In this document: positions 9,606 through 21,632 of the stretch, one piece after another | Numbering within the stretch: the first letter of the stretch is position 1 | Layout of the letters: every line of letters starts with the position of its first letter | Assembly (NCBI GenBank): GCA_030267965.1 | Contig: BRYA01000148.1 | Location: 16,944 to 80,943, forward strand | DNA from: Triparma columacea | Taxonomy: Eukaryota > Sar > Bolidophyceae > Parmales > Triparmaceae | Length of the DNA: 64,000 nucleotides | Direction: 5' to 3' | The notes under the pieces: model-generated | What the model was told of the DNA's origin: nothing | The model's input: only the letters and a program-made list of their open reading frames with translations | The model's database searches: none | Made by a program: the position numbers and the translations under genes

Positions 9606-11845
9606 TCAATCGGTGGTAGTTTCGGGATTGGATGCGAGGTTGGGGGCAATGACTGCGACATCCGGAGCCGCCCCAAGAAAGACGCTCGACTTCCGCCTTC
9701 TCTTTTTGATGATTCGTTGTACCTCCTTACCACGAATTTTGGCGAGAATGTCCTTATCCTCTACAAGCTCGTCCAGAATAGACGATTTTACGTCAGAATC
9801 AAACCACTCAGGGCTGCGATGAGAGAGAAATTGGAGAAGTGGGTGAATGGGTGAGCAAATGGTGTTCTTGCATGACGAGGAAGTGGAACTCTCACCTTTC
9901 GTGCAGCAATTTTGGAAGATTGTTCGTCAAAAAAGCCTTGACATCCTCGCCAATCTCTGGCAACCAGAGATAAACATTACAAATAAAGACGTCGAACTTT
10001 AATTCATCGTCGGCCTCCTTGAAATTATTTTGAATATAATCTCTCGCGCATTTCAAACTTGTGAATGTGTGAAGGAATCTTTGATCCATGGAATAATAAA
10101 GGGCGATCACCGACATGAAGAGACAAAAGCAGCTGCTGCCCATGACTGCCCATACAACCTCGTTCGACCAAACTCCTTTGCAGTCTTCCTGATCGTAAAG
10201 AGCTGCCAAAATGATCCCGCCGAGGGCCATCAAGAACATGCTGAAGGAAAACATTATGCCTCCTACCTCCTGGGGGTGCCGAAATTGCACACACGCTGTC
10301 CAATCAGCGCCTAACTTCACAAATAGACGAACCATAAACGTACACACAAAGCCGGCGATACCATAAATGGGAAGCCAGTACCGAATATCTCGTCTGAGAT
10401 TTGCGATGGCAGCGTGAGAATTATTGCAGCGGTTGGAGAGATGGGGGGGGGGGGCGTCTCATCTCACCTCCATGTTTTGACCATAAGATAAAGAAAGAAC
10501 TCAGCAATGAGCACCCCAATAGCAACCATTTTCCCCCCTAACATATACATGAGGACAACAGACATTGCCCTGCAGGTGTAGTTAAAGAAGCTGATGGAGA
10601 ACAAAGCGATCATACATTTCACCTTTGACTTCCTGTTGAGGGGTATGTATCCATAGAACTTGTCTTTCGTCCTCCTTTCTATGGAAATGTCGTAATCATA
10701 GGAGATGAATGCGGACATTGCCGCCGCAGAAGACACGCTCGACAGAAAAGCCAATACGGAAGTCTTGTCGAATTGGGTTGTCATGAGCGCAACAAGCTGG
10801 ATGACCCCAGCTGCGACGATCGAAGCGACGGTGCAGGGGCTGCGTTAGTCAAGCATGAATAGATTGATTATGTACAACCATTTTTCTGTCTCGGCTGCGC
10901 CCCTCTGCTTTGCTTTTTTCTTCGCCCATTCTCTCTCTCACCTGGGACAGATTCCATCACAAGCTCCGATATCCTCGCGCCTGGGAGGTGAAGGGGGGAA
11001 GGGGGGGGGGNNNNNNNNNNNNNNNNNNNNNNNNNNNNCGCATAAGCAAAGGGGTGTGAATCGAGCCGCTGTTGCAAAGCAGCCTTTCGCACATGATTGA
11101 TTGACAGTCTCACCGGTCATCTCGAAGTAAAGGCTGAAATAGCGGTGATCCGATGGTGAGTGCATCTTTGCACCTGCCTTATTGACCCTCCAAATGTCGA
11201 ATCCGGGTTTCAGGAAAGAGAACACGATGAGTTGCTGTACAGTTTGTGAAGAAGCAAAAGGGTTGAGCTTGAGCAGGCTGAAGCAAGTTGAAAAAAGTTA
11301 AACTGCGCCACAAACCGTCCCTGGCACGTAACTCCCGCCCCATATCTCACCTCTTGGCATTGCACTTTCCACGGCCGCTTTTTGTTTTGAAGATAAGCAA
11401 GGACACTCTGCCCCAACAAGTTCATCCCGATACACACAAGGGTGGCTACCGCGAAACTTGTTCGATCGGTTTGAAAGAATTTGCGGGTCATGAAAATGTC
11501 TGTGATGGAGTCAGCAATTGAAAATGCTGCTGTCCCATACGACTCAATGGATTGGTAAAGTTTCGAGTCGATTTTTGGAATTTCTATTTTGCCTATAATA
11601 GAAATAGTCCTGCTGGCCCGAATCTCATTTTTTGTACTCTGGTTGTCGTCTTTAATTACTTGGGCAGATTTTACTTGGGAAGTTGGAGTTTGGGATGAAA
11701 GAATTTTGCTCGTGTCAACGGAGTCAGGTAAGCCTTTTGGTGTTTCAGGTTCCGTTTCAGGTTCAGTTGTGGTGTGAACGCCTCGTACTTTGACAGAGTC
11801 GTGAGTGCTCACTGTGAAAACCGGGGTGACCTTGGAAGCAGCCAT
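9606..11845 (-). CDS. Polytopic membrane protein, stand-alone START/TM-family module
   Basis: Exons, 5' to 3': 11845-11351, 11234-11114, 10980-10942, 10810-10468, 10393-9896, 9813-9606 (567 residues). Exon 3 is only 39 bases, but phases agree and the protein aligns across every join with the module of the two larger genes in this window. Landmarks are SIADSITDIFM (TM1), the IP/VPxxxIQL helix (ELVMESVPAGVIQLVAL), SYDYDISIERR, FYGYIPLNRKSK, KLGADWTACVQFRHPQEVGG, and a cytosolic tail ending RRRKSSVF, a basophilic kinase-type RRxS site. About 8-9 membrane spans. No START domain precedes it; the N terminus (about 90 residues) is Thr/Glu-rich and disordered. The assembly gap at 11011-11038 lies in the second intron. 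Function is unknown. Confidence 0.8.
11001..11038. other. Assembly gap after poly-G
   Basis: Ten G then 28 N (11011-11038), inside the intron between exons 2 and 3 of the stand-alone membrane-module gene. No coding sequence appears to be lost, since the protein aligns across the join. Confidence 0.9.
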
Positions 11846-12036
11846 GAGCTGTTACCAGGATCAAATCAACTTGTTTTGCAACATCCGAACAACTTGCAGG
11901 TGAGATTCCATGAGAGATCCACTTCCGGACTACTGTCTGTGAGTATAAAACCAAATTGATACAATTCTAAATATAAAACCAAGCGATCGTTGATTTAGAG
12001 AAGCTCCGCCCCCACCCACCCCGTCAGCTTCACTCG

Positions 12037-13832
12037 TCATTTCGTGAAACACGTCCTGCTATTTGTCCTTCCCCACCTCCTCCCCCTTTGCTTCTCCTCC
12101 AAGTCCTCCCTCATCGCCAGGGTTTTTTTATTCTCCGTCCTAATCCAGTTCTGGACGATCTCGTAGCTCATGAACATCAGCGCAGAGTTAGGAACTACGC
12201 GCGCGACATGCGTTCCCATGCCTGCGTATATGCCTTTCCTCCCCTGCGCGATAGAGCGGCGAAGCGAGGGCAAAATGAGACGAGGGGTCAGCTGCACAGT
12301 ACGTTGAGGGCGAGGGAAGCGGGGCGATGAAGGCCGCGGAGGTGTTCTCGTATCTGGAGGCTGAGCAGCCTTGGCGCGCCCCCCGATCACTTCCTCACCT
12401 CCTCCTTGAACACTGTGCCTATCGTCTGCCACATCCCGTTGTACTTGAACACCCCGGAACGAGCCTGCTCCCTCATTCTGGTCCTGGCCACCTCGTGGGG
12501 GTACGTTGTCACCGTCGCGACGCACTTTGACACCGCCGCGGTGCAGAAGAGGGTCAGAGGGGGGAGCTTTGAGACTGCAACAAACGAGCAAGGGGATGGA
12601 GGGAGGGGTTGTGTTCGGTTAGTGGAGGTGATATTTCAGACCGGCAGCCTTTCGATGTCCATGATGATATCTTCGTCTCTGCTTTGTGCTGCTTTAGCTT
12701 ACTCATCAATTATATTTGTCTTCCGTTCTCACCTGACTTCATCCCCGCAGCCTTACGGCGGTTGTTCTCCCTGTCCACCAGCTTAGCCTTGAGCTTCTCG
12801 TAGAGGACGAACTGCACGCATCCCTCAGCGCAGCCCCAGTAAGAGGCCGTAATTCCTCTATAGAATCCGCCCAAGCCCTCTTCCTTGTAGATCGTCTTGA
12901 CGGCGTCAGAGTAGGAGGTGTAGGCCTTTTGCCCAACCGTGGTGTCGCTGAGCAGCTGCATCCTTGTCTTCACCATCCAGATAGGGTTCGTGACCGTGTT
13001 GCTAGTGAAACCTGCCATGATCCCAGAGATAGCAGCGTTAAGCGATCCGAGGCCTATCTTAGGTTTCAAGGTGTTCTTTGTAAGGTCGTAAGAGTAGAAG
13101 TAGACGGAACGGGCGGGAATTATGCCAACGAGGGTCGGGGGGAGGCCGCGCCAGAAACCAGTGATACCGTCCGCCTTATATATCTCCTTTGCCACGCCGA
13201 TGGGACTGTACATGCGAAGCGAGGAAAAGGAGACGGGAGAAGGGAAATAAGGGGGAAAGGATTGAGTTTTTGTGCCCAGTGGCAGTGTCTCCCCTATCAT
13301 CGTCGTTGCGGCCAACTTCACTTCTCACCTGCCTTGGACCTTTGACATACCACCTATTCCAGTTGAGGAAGATTGAAGCTGCGTCTTGATAACCTCCAGG
13401 GGGCTGGTGATTGTGGAGGAAATAGTCCCGGCTAACCCGCCGGATAGCAGGTTGAAGAGGTTAGGGTTATAAAGCTGACGTGAAGCAGGTATTGTGTCTG
13501 GGTGGAGAGGGTGAGAGAGAGAAGGGAGTTGCGTTAGTCATGGCCATTGGAATGCTTTAGAATGCCTTTGTGTTTTCGCTGAGTCTTTTCGTGTTCGGTG
13601 TGAATGTAAAAGATGATCACAGTGGCAATGTTTTCGCCCTTCCCAAAGAAGCCTAATAAAGGCAATTATCTCAGTTGATGGCCTCAAACTTCATCGACAT
13701 CACAGCTTGAGATTTCATGTTCCATTAGAGTTTAGATGTTTTTATAACTATAATAGCATTGTACGCACCTATTTTCTTCCCATTAACACTAATTACAATC
13801 GATAGGATTGCAATTAAGAGGAGAAATCCCAT
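12037..13832 (-). CDS. Mitochondrial-type pyrimidine nucleotide carrier (SLC25A33/36-like)
   Basis: Exons, 5' to 3': 13832-13769, 13497-13329, 13205-12733, 12574-12399, 12243-12037 (362 residues). Three carrier repeats are present, each with its PxxxK/R signature: [23 protein letters not shown], and [35 protein letters not shown] and the YPHEV repeat are typical of the SLC25A33/36 (yeast Rim2) pyrimidine nucleotide carriers, which exchange UTP/CTP-type nucleotides across the inner membrane. The first exon encodes [18 protein letters not shown], which looks like a signal peptide rather than a mitochondrial presequence; its 271-base intron is longer than the others here. If correct, the carrier may go to the plastid envelope or ER system. 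If wrong, the true start lies in another exon. The carrier core is certain. Confidence 0.85.
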
Positions 13833-14072
13833 GCTGTTTTTTCCTGGCTTCAGCAGGCTTCAGAAAATTTTCTTTCGGAAAAAAACCTTTTTGTTCAGAG
13901 ATTTACGCATACGTTGAATCACCTTTTTGTATCACTTTTTTGTAGAACATCGTAGTGTTGCTATAAGTTGCCCCAGAACCAGAACACAAGGCTTGTCAGT
14001 GCAAAGCCAACGCTCCAGCGGTTCTCATTTTCCGACAAACTGCCAGCCCTCATATTCACGCTTTAGAAACAA

Positions 14073-15090
14073 ATGTCTGGCTTCACTGACTACTCCGGAA
14101 AGAAAGGGAGAGTGAAGTACGGTTTTTCAGGGGAGACAACTCAGTTCGAGGACGCTTTAATAAAACATAATGTGATCACCCGAGAGCAAGCCCTCCTCAA
14201 CAAGGGAATGGACGAAGAGGACGTCGCGAAGCTGCTGGTTGAGGAGGCCATACAAGAGACGCCTGTCGACTATCACATCAAGGAAGTGAGGAGGACGGAA
14301 AGGGAGGCAGAGCTTGAGGAGGATTTAGAAGATGACGATGACTTGGAGGAGGTGAGGTTTGAGACCAGGCATAGCAAGCAGAGGCATCCAACCCACTAGA
14401 TGCAGCTCGCTAACGCACGCGTCTATTCTTTTTGGCTGCTCTCTCTGCTCGCCCACCCTACCTCCCCTTCCACAGATGATGGCAGGGTTTAATGACGACT
14501 TTAACATGGAAAAGTACAAGGAGAAGAGGAAGATGGAGATCGTGAATGAGAGGAAGAAGGACGCGGCTGCGAAGGAGGCCTTCAAGAGGAAGTACAGATT
14601 CGGTGATTTCTCCGAGATCAATCGTGAGGACTGGCAGAGGGAGGTCAACGAGGGGAGCCTCAATGGGCAGTGGGTGGTGGTTGTCCTGACTTCGACGGCC
14701 GTGGAAGAGGCGATGGCGGTTGAGGCAAGCATGCAGGCTGTAGCGGAGAAATTCAAGTCCGTCAAGTTTCTGAAGATTAGGTCTACGTCTGCGATTGAGA
14801 AGTGGCCTGACGCAAACCTTCCCACGGTTTTCTGCTACGTCAACGGGGAGATGAACAAGCAGATGATCGGTAGCGAGCAGTGCGGAGGTCCCGGGACGAA
14901 CGCCGGGAGGCTGGAGTGGAGATTGAAGAGGCTGGGGGTCTTGGAGGACAGCGTAATGGTCAAGGACTCGCCCAGGACGGAAGGGGCGGTGGGGGAGAGC
15001 AACCCAAACAAGATGGGGGAGCTGGAGAGGAAAGGAATGACCATGATGGCCACATACGGGACTGAGGACGACGAGGAAGTGTACGATTAG
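14073..15090 (+). CDS. Phosducin-like protein 3 (PDCL3/PhLP2-like)
   Basis: Exons 14073-14351 and 14476-15090 (297 residues). The N-terminal half is helical and acidic (EDALIKHNVI, LEEDLEDDDDLEE). The thioredoxin-like half begins with NMEKYKEKRKMEI and FGDFSEINREDW, the block typical of phosducin-like proteins, followed by a strand reading QWVVVVLTS, VKFLKIRSTSAIEKWPDANLPTVFCYVNGEM, and the closing ELEWKL-like GRLEWRLKRLG. There is no CxxC, as expected. Family members are co-chaperones of the CCT/TRiC chaperonin that help fold actin and tubulin. The C-terminal acidic tail (DDEEVYD) is also usual. Reasonably sure of the family; the PhLP2/PDCL3 subgroup fits best. Confidence 0.85.
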
Positions 15091-15192
15091 AGTTGTGAGA
15101 CGGAAGGGCATGGGACGTGCAACCAAGCCGCACTTTTGTTGATTTTGAAAAGCAAACCATTTTGGATACAATTTACAATCTTACAATCTATG

Positions 15193-17314
15193 TTATCGCC
15201 CTACAACAACGTTTAGTATCTCTCCATCCCGCATGCCCTCTCCGTCCCTTATTACACACCCGTCATCTCCCTCCACTGTCTTTATCTTGCCCTCGTCGCC
15301 TTCATCCATGCCTAACGCCGAACAGATCTTCTTCTTCATTATCGCTCCGTCGTCTGTAACCCCAAACGAGACACGGACTGGCGCCTCCGCTCGCTTCCCC
15401 TTCCTTTTCACGCCCACCAAGATCCTCCCAGAATCCTTGAATAGGGCTCTTCTTTCGTCCGCACCCCCGTCCGCCCAGTTCATGGATCCCCTATCCCCCC
15501 CACTGTTATCGAAACTTGGGCGCGGAGTCAGAACGTCGCGTAATTTCGAGAAGACCTCGCTCGCAGTCCTTGTCCTGCCTTTCCCTTCGGTGGCCTCTGC
15601 CGCTCTAATGCCCTCATAGACTAGCTTGACAGCACACAGAATCATTGGCCCAGCTAGAACTCCGTTCCTCCCGAAGCTGCGATAAGCGAAGCGATGAAGA
15701 GAGCAATGAGGAAAGCGATTCTGATTAGGATTGGGAGCGTGAAATAGCCAATCAACTAGATTGGGTTGCGTCGTATCGTAGGCAGCGTCGGTATTCCTCA
15801 CCTCCTATACCCCATGAGGACCGAGAGGGACGTGAACATTGGGTTCACCATTCCGACTTGTTTCCTCATAACCCGCTCGTCGCACCACGACAGTGCGGCC
15901 TTGACGCCGACGAAGCAGAGTAATCCCCTCGCCCACGCCCCCTCTATGACGAGGCAAAGCGCCCAAGGGACCGGGATGAGGAATGCGGGCGCAATGGGGA
16001 AGAAAGCTTGAAGAAAGCTGAGCCCCGCCGCGAGGAAGCTGTGCTTTGCTCCAAAGAGGGAGATGAACGATACGATGACTACGGCGTGCGTGGCTGCGAG
16101 CTTCAGGGGAAGGAGGAGGACGCCGCAGAGCATCTCTGAAATGTAGGACGGCGTTGAAGGAGGGAAGGACTGTGGGAGGAGGTCGGTGAAGAGCTTCGTC
16201 AGGGGATCATAAGGGGAGTTGAGGAGGAGCATGACAACAGAAACGAAGAGGATGAAAGAGGCGGCAGATTCGGAGAAGAGCGCAAACATTGAGTCTGTGA
16301 AGTTGATCAAAGTCGACGCCATCACCTTGCCACTCTTCGCCCCCACATTCATGTAGCTTGTCATCTCTGCGGAGGTGAGATTGAGGCTCATGATCGCTTC
16401 CTTGGCCGTCGCTGTGAGGTTGGAGAACGTTATGGTCGAAAATCCAATGGACGGTCTGTCGGTTCCCTCCTCCCCAGCCGCCCCGCTCATTATTCCCCTA
16501 GCCATAGGTTCTACTAGTCCCCACCACGTCGTGTTGCTGTAGGTTGCGTTAGCGTCCTGAATCTGCTCCGTGACGAGTCCGAGGACGGCGTCCCACTGGT
16601 CCCCGACGTCGTCCTCGAGCTCTCTCTTCGCCCACTTTCCGAGCCTCATAAAGGCGTGCGTCCCGTCAATGAGGCTTTGAATCACGATGTACGAGCAGAG
16701 GAATGTTGACGTCAGAAGCAACTCGGAAATCGTGAGGATTGAGGAGAGGGTGTCATCCGTGAGCAGGCGGTGGTACGAGAACAGGAGGCCCTTGTCAAAG
16801 ATGTGAAGAGAGATGGCGACGAGAGTAAAGACTGCAATGAGCGGGGGAGGAGTGAGTGCGAAAAAATGTCGTTCTCTGCTCTTTCTTTTTGTGCATTCTC
16901 ACCTACAGTTTTGAGCAACAGGAATGTGGGGTGGTAAAGGTGGTTAACGTACAGGTACGTGGAAGACATCAGGATGAGGGCAACGAACGGGTGGTCGATC
17001 GTGGTTTGTAGAACGATCGTTGGGTCCGTGACGGCCTGGACAAGCGTTGAAGAACCGGACTTTAGCATAACTTGAATTTGAGAACTTACAGGAAGCGGGT
17101 CCGATGATATGGTTTGGAGTACGGCTTTTATTTGTAGTTTCCTACGGCGAACGATGGAGGATACGAGCAAAGCGACAAAAAGCACGTTGATTACTGGCCT
17201 GAAGAGGAGAAACGAGAAGTAAACTGTAGTCAGAACCAGCCCGACGGCAAGATTTCCAAAGCATACTCCTATCGTGTGTGTGAGGAGCTGAGATTGAGCG
17301 GCTGAAGTTGACAT
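15193..17314 (-). CDS. TMEM245 / AI-2E-transporter-family membrane protein
   Basis: Exons, 5' to 3': 17314-16903, 16831-15802, 15676-15193 (641 residues). It has paired N-terminal hydrophobic segments, a Leu-rich middle with a long Asn-glycosylation-rich stretch (NATYSN, NLTATA, NLTSAE), and a C-terminal helix cluster with FFPIAPAFLIPVPWALCLVIEGAWARGLL. That arrangement is typical of TMEM245, the eukaryotic branch of the AI-2E/UPF0118 family. Substrate is unknown. The last ~80 residues are soluble (VRVSFGVTDDGAIMKKKICSAL to EILNVVVGR) and may be a small beta-grasp-like domain; I do not know it from other TMEM245 proteins. The gene is divergent from the DTW-domain gene with 132 bases between start codons. 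Confidence 0.75.
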
Positions 17315-17446
17315 GTGCCACAGACGTCGGGGGGGGGGGGGAGTTGAAGGGTGAGAAGAAAAACTTGAAGAATTCCAGCCTTCAAAATCATTACTTTTCA
17401 GAGAGGCTCTGTCCTCTCGTTAGGTAGCAAAACAAAAGTAATCCTC

Positions 17447-18486
17447 ATGATTCGGAAACATGGCACCCCCTCCTCTGTCGTGAGCGCCCTCAATATTGCT
17501 CCAGCTGATAGAAATAGAGTGTTGGCAGAGGCCAGGGTACGGAGGAAGGAGGCAGAGTTCCTTGCGTCTAAGAGGTGCGCGCGTTGTTGGTTCTCGACCA
17601 CAAACGGTTCGTGTTGTTGCATTTGCTCGAGGCTCCCTGCCCTCCGCTTCACCACCAACACCCGCTTCATCATTTACCAGCACAACATCGAGCTCTTCAA
17701 CTGCGGGGACGACGCCAAGCTCCTCCTCTGCGCGGCTGAAGATAGGACGGGCCTCTACGTATATGGAAAGGAGGGAGACGAGGAGAGGATGGTTGATGAG
17801 GTATTCAAGAACGGTGGGTTGGAGAGGTGAGGCTTAGCGAAGATTAAGAGACGTGCGAAGAGACGAGTTTAACCTTTTCCCTCGTCGTTTCGCCCGTCGC
17901 AGGACACTCCTGCTATTCCCGGATGATAGGGCTCTCACTGTGGAAGGGGTTCGGGAAGGGTACGTTGAGAAGTATTGTAGGAGCACTGCGATTGATGGGT
18001 TTTCGGCTATCGAGCGAGGGATGTCGGAGGTCGCCCTGCACGAGAATGGGTTTGTGAAAGAGCCCTTGCAAATAATGGTCGTGGACGGAACATGGCGTCA
18101 GGTTAAAGCCATGGTGAAGGAGCTCGACCGTATGATTGAGAAAAACTTCCCCTCCTTGCCCCCCTTGACCCACGTCAAGCTCCTCCCAGACACACTCAGG
18201 TGAGACGTTCGTAGGTATTCGTTGTCCAACCCAGCAACCCTAACGAATTCGCCTTCCCTCCCCCCTCTCGCTTTCTTGTCACCTTAGCGTTTACGCCAGG
18301 ACCCAGTCGCAGCAAGATAGAATCTGCACGATCGAAGCCCTCGCGCTCTTCCTGAAGGAGTGCGGGGAGGCAGACTTTGTCACTAACGAACTCATACAAT
18401 ACGTCAAGATCAACAACGAAAACCTCAGACCGAACAAGAAGGAGAAGGGGAGGAATACAGTGGCAGCTAATTTAAAGCCGGGTTGA
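17447..18486 (+). CDS. DTW-domain tRNA-uridine aminocarboxypropyltransferase
   Basis: Exons 17447-17826, 17903-18199, 18288-18486 (291 residues). The N terminus carries the zinc-like cysteine cluster CARCWFSTTNGSCCCIC. The DTW core has QHNIELFN, LLLFPDDRA, VVDGTWRQVKAM (the DxTW motif, here DGTW) and TQSQQDRICTIEALALFL. DTWD1/DTWD2 and bacterial TapT transfer the aminocarboxypropyl group of SAM to uridine (acp3U) in tRNA. The three exons join cleanly (phases 2 and 2). The C-terminal tail is basic. It converges on the SET-JmjC gene with five bases between the stop codons. Assignment to the family is firm; which tRNA position it modifies cannot be told. Confidence 0.85.
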
Positions 18487-18491
18487 TCTAT

Positions 18492-21400
18492 CTAAAACAT
18501 GTAGCTAATGCTTAAACTCGTCGTCAGGCTTCTAACGTAGTGCCAGTCCCCTGCCGCAATGTACATTGCGTCCCCCGGCTGCAGGAGAACCTCCTCGTAC
18601 TCCATCCCCAGGAAGGCTTCGTGTTTCTCCCCGTCCACGTCCTCCACCTCTACCTCGCTCATATTCCCCTGCCCCCCAGCCTTCCCCCCCCCACCCTTTA
18701 AGTACAGCCTTGCGGGTGGGGTGGAACCCTTCCTGTATACCCTGACGTACTTAGAACCTACGACCTGTACGAAGATGTTCTCGTAGCTGTCGTAGTGCAG
18801 GGGGGTCTTCGTTCCCCCCGTACCTAGCCACGCCGTCACCTTTGTAGGGGACGAGTTTATGGCATCGAAGAGGGGGAGGGAGGGGGGGATCAAGGACTTG
18901 AGGGAGGGGATCTGGGTGAGGATGTCGTGCTGGGCGAGGTAGCAGACGCCGGAACCGGAAACGGCGGAGGGGTAGGACCACACACCGGCGAGGGAACTCG
19001 GGAGGAGGTATTCGGAGATGAAACTTTTCAGGGCCATTGTCTTCTCGCTGCGATCCGGGGGAGGGGGGAGGTGGGGGCGGTGCAATGAAAAATCAAGGTG
19101 AGGTTTTGCGTGTATCCTTTGCCTGCTTGCTTTCCTCCTTTGTTCCCCTCCCGCCCTCCGGCCCTTGCCTCACCTGACACCCTTTGACGCAGTCATGTTT
19201 CCAACCTCCACTGGTACGACCCTGTGTCCATGTTCCGTTGCAAGTTTCGTCAAGTCCCTTAGTTCATCTATCCCCTCCCATTCCCCCACGTATCCCGGGA
19301 GGTGGAATGACGATGAATCGGAGAACAGTGTTTTGAAGTCTTCCGGCTCTGCCTTCTTCAAATGCCGGGATATAGGGGACGACAGGCCTTCGGAAGAGAG
19401 GTGAATGAGAGCCTCCGGTCCTGACCAGTCTTTGACGGTGTAGCGAACGAGCGACGCGATTACAGCCTGGACCTCAGAGGGGGGCATGAACGAGGTCCGA
19501 GCCATGGGCTCTGCGTATTCCATGAGCTTCTTAACTGGCGACCGAGGGAGACCCATAATGAACGCGAGGTCCAGGATATTGACGGACTCGATGAAGCGAC
19601 GGGAAGAGGAGAGGGAGAGAGAGAGGAGGGTGGATACGGAGAAGAAGAGGGGGAGGAGAGTGGGGGGGTTGAAGCTTTTGTGGAGATTGAGGTGGGCCAT
19701 GAGCTCAGCGTGGAGGTGGAGGGAGATTCTGAGGGTTGGGGGAGGGGTGGGGGGGGTGGGGGGGTTAACAAAAGGCAATCTCGTCGCATCTCGTTACCCC
19801 CTTGTCACCCTTTTCTCCCCCCCTCACCTCCGCATCCTGTCATAGTCTTTACTTCTAACCGTCTCCCCAAGCTCCACCGCCTTCCCAACCACGTCCTCCG
19901 CTATCTCGCTCCTCGCGTCCGGGCTGTACCCCGAGTTTGCAAATTCCGAGATTAGGGGTAATGCAAAGGATGAGGTTTCGGGGTGGATCCCTGGGGGGAG
20001 GACTATTTGGGGCGCGCTTGGAGGTGGAGGGGGGGGCATATTATGGTCCGCTTCGGAGCAGTCGCTGTCTTGACCGAAAAGGTCATTGTCTTCGTCCTCG
20101 CTGTCGCTACTTCCGAACAGATCGACAATTTCTTTCGGCTCTCCACTCTCCCCGTTTTCCTCTCCTTCCCCCTCCCCCTCCTCCTCACCCCTCTCCTTGA
20201 TACACCTCTGGCAGTCGCAAACGAACCCGTAAACCTCCAGCTCCTTCCTCCTCTCCCTCTCCTCCCCCCCGCTATCAACATAGCTGATCCTCATTTCCTC
20301 CCCCTCCCTAATATCCCTAATAGCCACCGCCTCCAGCACCAGTGGTCTTTCTCTTCCGTACCCCCCCGTGTACTGCACCATGACGTTGGGGTTACAGGAG
20401 TGGTTCATCTTGCAAGCGGTAGCGAAGAGGGCGGTGCCGTCGAGGGGGGGGGAGTAGAGGTCCCATTTAGTCTGGCAAGTTACAGCCGTAGAGGGGGGGC
20501 AGGATTCTAGGAGGGTCGAGAGGGGGGGAGGGGGGGGTAGGGGCTCGATAGACGAGCAGTCTGAGCAGGAGTCGTCGTCTTCTGCGTGGGAGTGTGAATG
20601 GGAGTGGGAATGGGAGTGGGGAGGATCTCCGCAATCTACATCGTTGCGATCGCCGCCATCCGCCCCGTGGCCGTGGGAATGGTCGTGTGACGGGTGTTCG
20701 CAGTCCACTCCCTTGCATTCGCCTGAGGCTGCGCCCGGGTCTTCGTCTTCCGCAGCTCCAGTACCTTCGTCCTCCTCCCCCTGCCCCTCTCCCCCCTCCG
20801 CCTCCTCTCCCTCCTCTTCTTCCTCCACCTCTCCCCCCTCCACTCCCTCCCCCTCGTGCATCCCCTTAATCCACTCCTCCACCCCCTCAGTCTTCCCCTC
20901 CCAGCACTCCTCCAACCTAGCATGTCTACACCTAACCCCCACAGCGTTCTGCTCCATCGTCCCTATAACCCTTCCTATAAAATCCTTATCGAACCACCTA
21001 TCCCACTCATCCCTCCAACCCCCCTCCCCTACAGTTGAGAATATAGCCTCCCTCAACATTCTCCCTGCGGTTTCACAGATGTCCAAAAGAGTCTCCCTAA
21101 GTTCGTCTCTACCCCCCTCATCCTCCATCCCAAGCGTCGCGCACTCCCACCATGGTTCGTTTGTAAATTCCCTCCACTCCCCTTCGATTTCCATCACACC
21201 TTCTTCTTCCCTACCAACTTTTCCATGTCTAATGGAGGAGGCTATGAAACTGGAGATAACGTTACCGACGAGCAGGAGTATCTCGTTCGTCCTTATCGCG
21301 TATACCTTGAACTTAACAATAGGGTGATCCTCTGCCCTACCATCGTCAGGTATTTTACCAGTGCAGAGGTTAGAGTGACCGGATGTTAAGGAGAGGTTTA

Positions 21401-21632
21401 GACAGGATGATGAACAGTATAACATACCACAACCGTCTGGGCAGGGGTAGGTGGGGGTAGGGGGAAGCCAACTGGAGCAGTAACCGCATAGATGGTTGTA
21501 GCGGAGGTTATCTAAGGACTGGAGGAAGGCTAGGGGACGCTCTGTTAGGATTAATGTACCTGATTTTATGTATGAAGTTGATGTTAGACAACGGCCGTAT
21601 TTGGGTGAGTTTGTTCTTTTGTATAGTGCCAT
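18492..21632 (-). CDS. SET/MYND-JmjC fusion protein
   Basis: Exons, 5' to 3': 21632-19828, 19728-19174, 19047-18492 (971 residues). Exon 1 alone is a SMYD-like protein: an N-terminal SET fragment, a MYND-type zinc finger (about residues 49-90: CGYC...CPDGCGMLYCSSSC), then SET with KMNHSCNPNVMVQY, EGEEMRISY and the post-SET CDCQRC. Residues about 270-352 are an acidic and then His-rich insertion (HSHSHSHSHS). Exon 1 ends at CGGAG|GTGAGG and joins an exon with acceptor AACCCTCAG; the split AGA codon keeps frame. Exons 2-3 encode a helical region and a JMJD5/FIH-type JmjC cupin with PLHYDSYENIFVQVVG (HxD iron ligands, near 868) and AGDWHYV (distal His, near 955). A lysine methyltransferase joined to a 2-oxoglutarate hydroxylase/demethylase is unusual. 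Alternatives: two adjacent genes, but no stop or start separates them. Confidence 0.75.
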
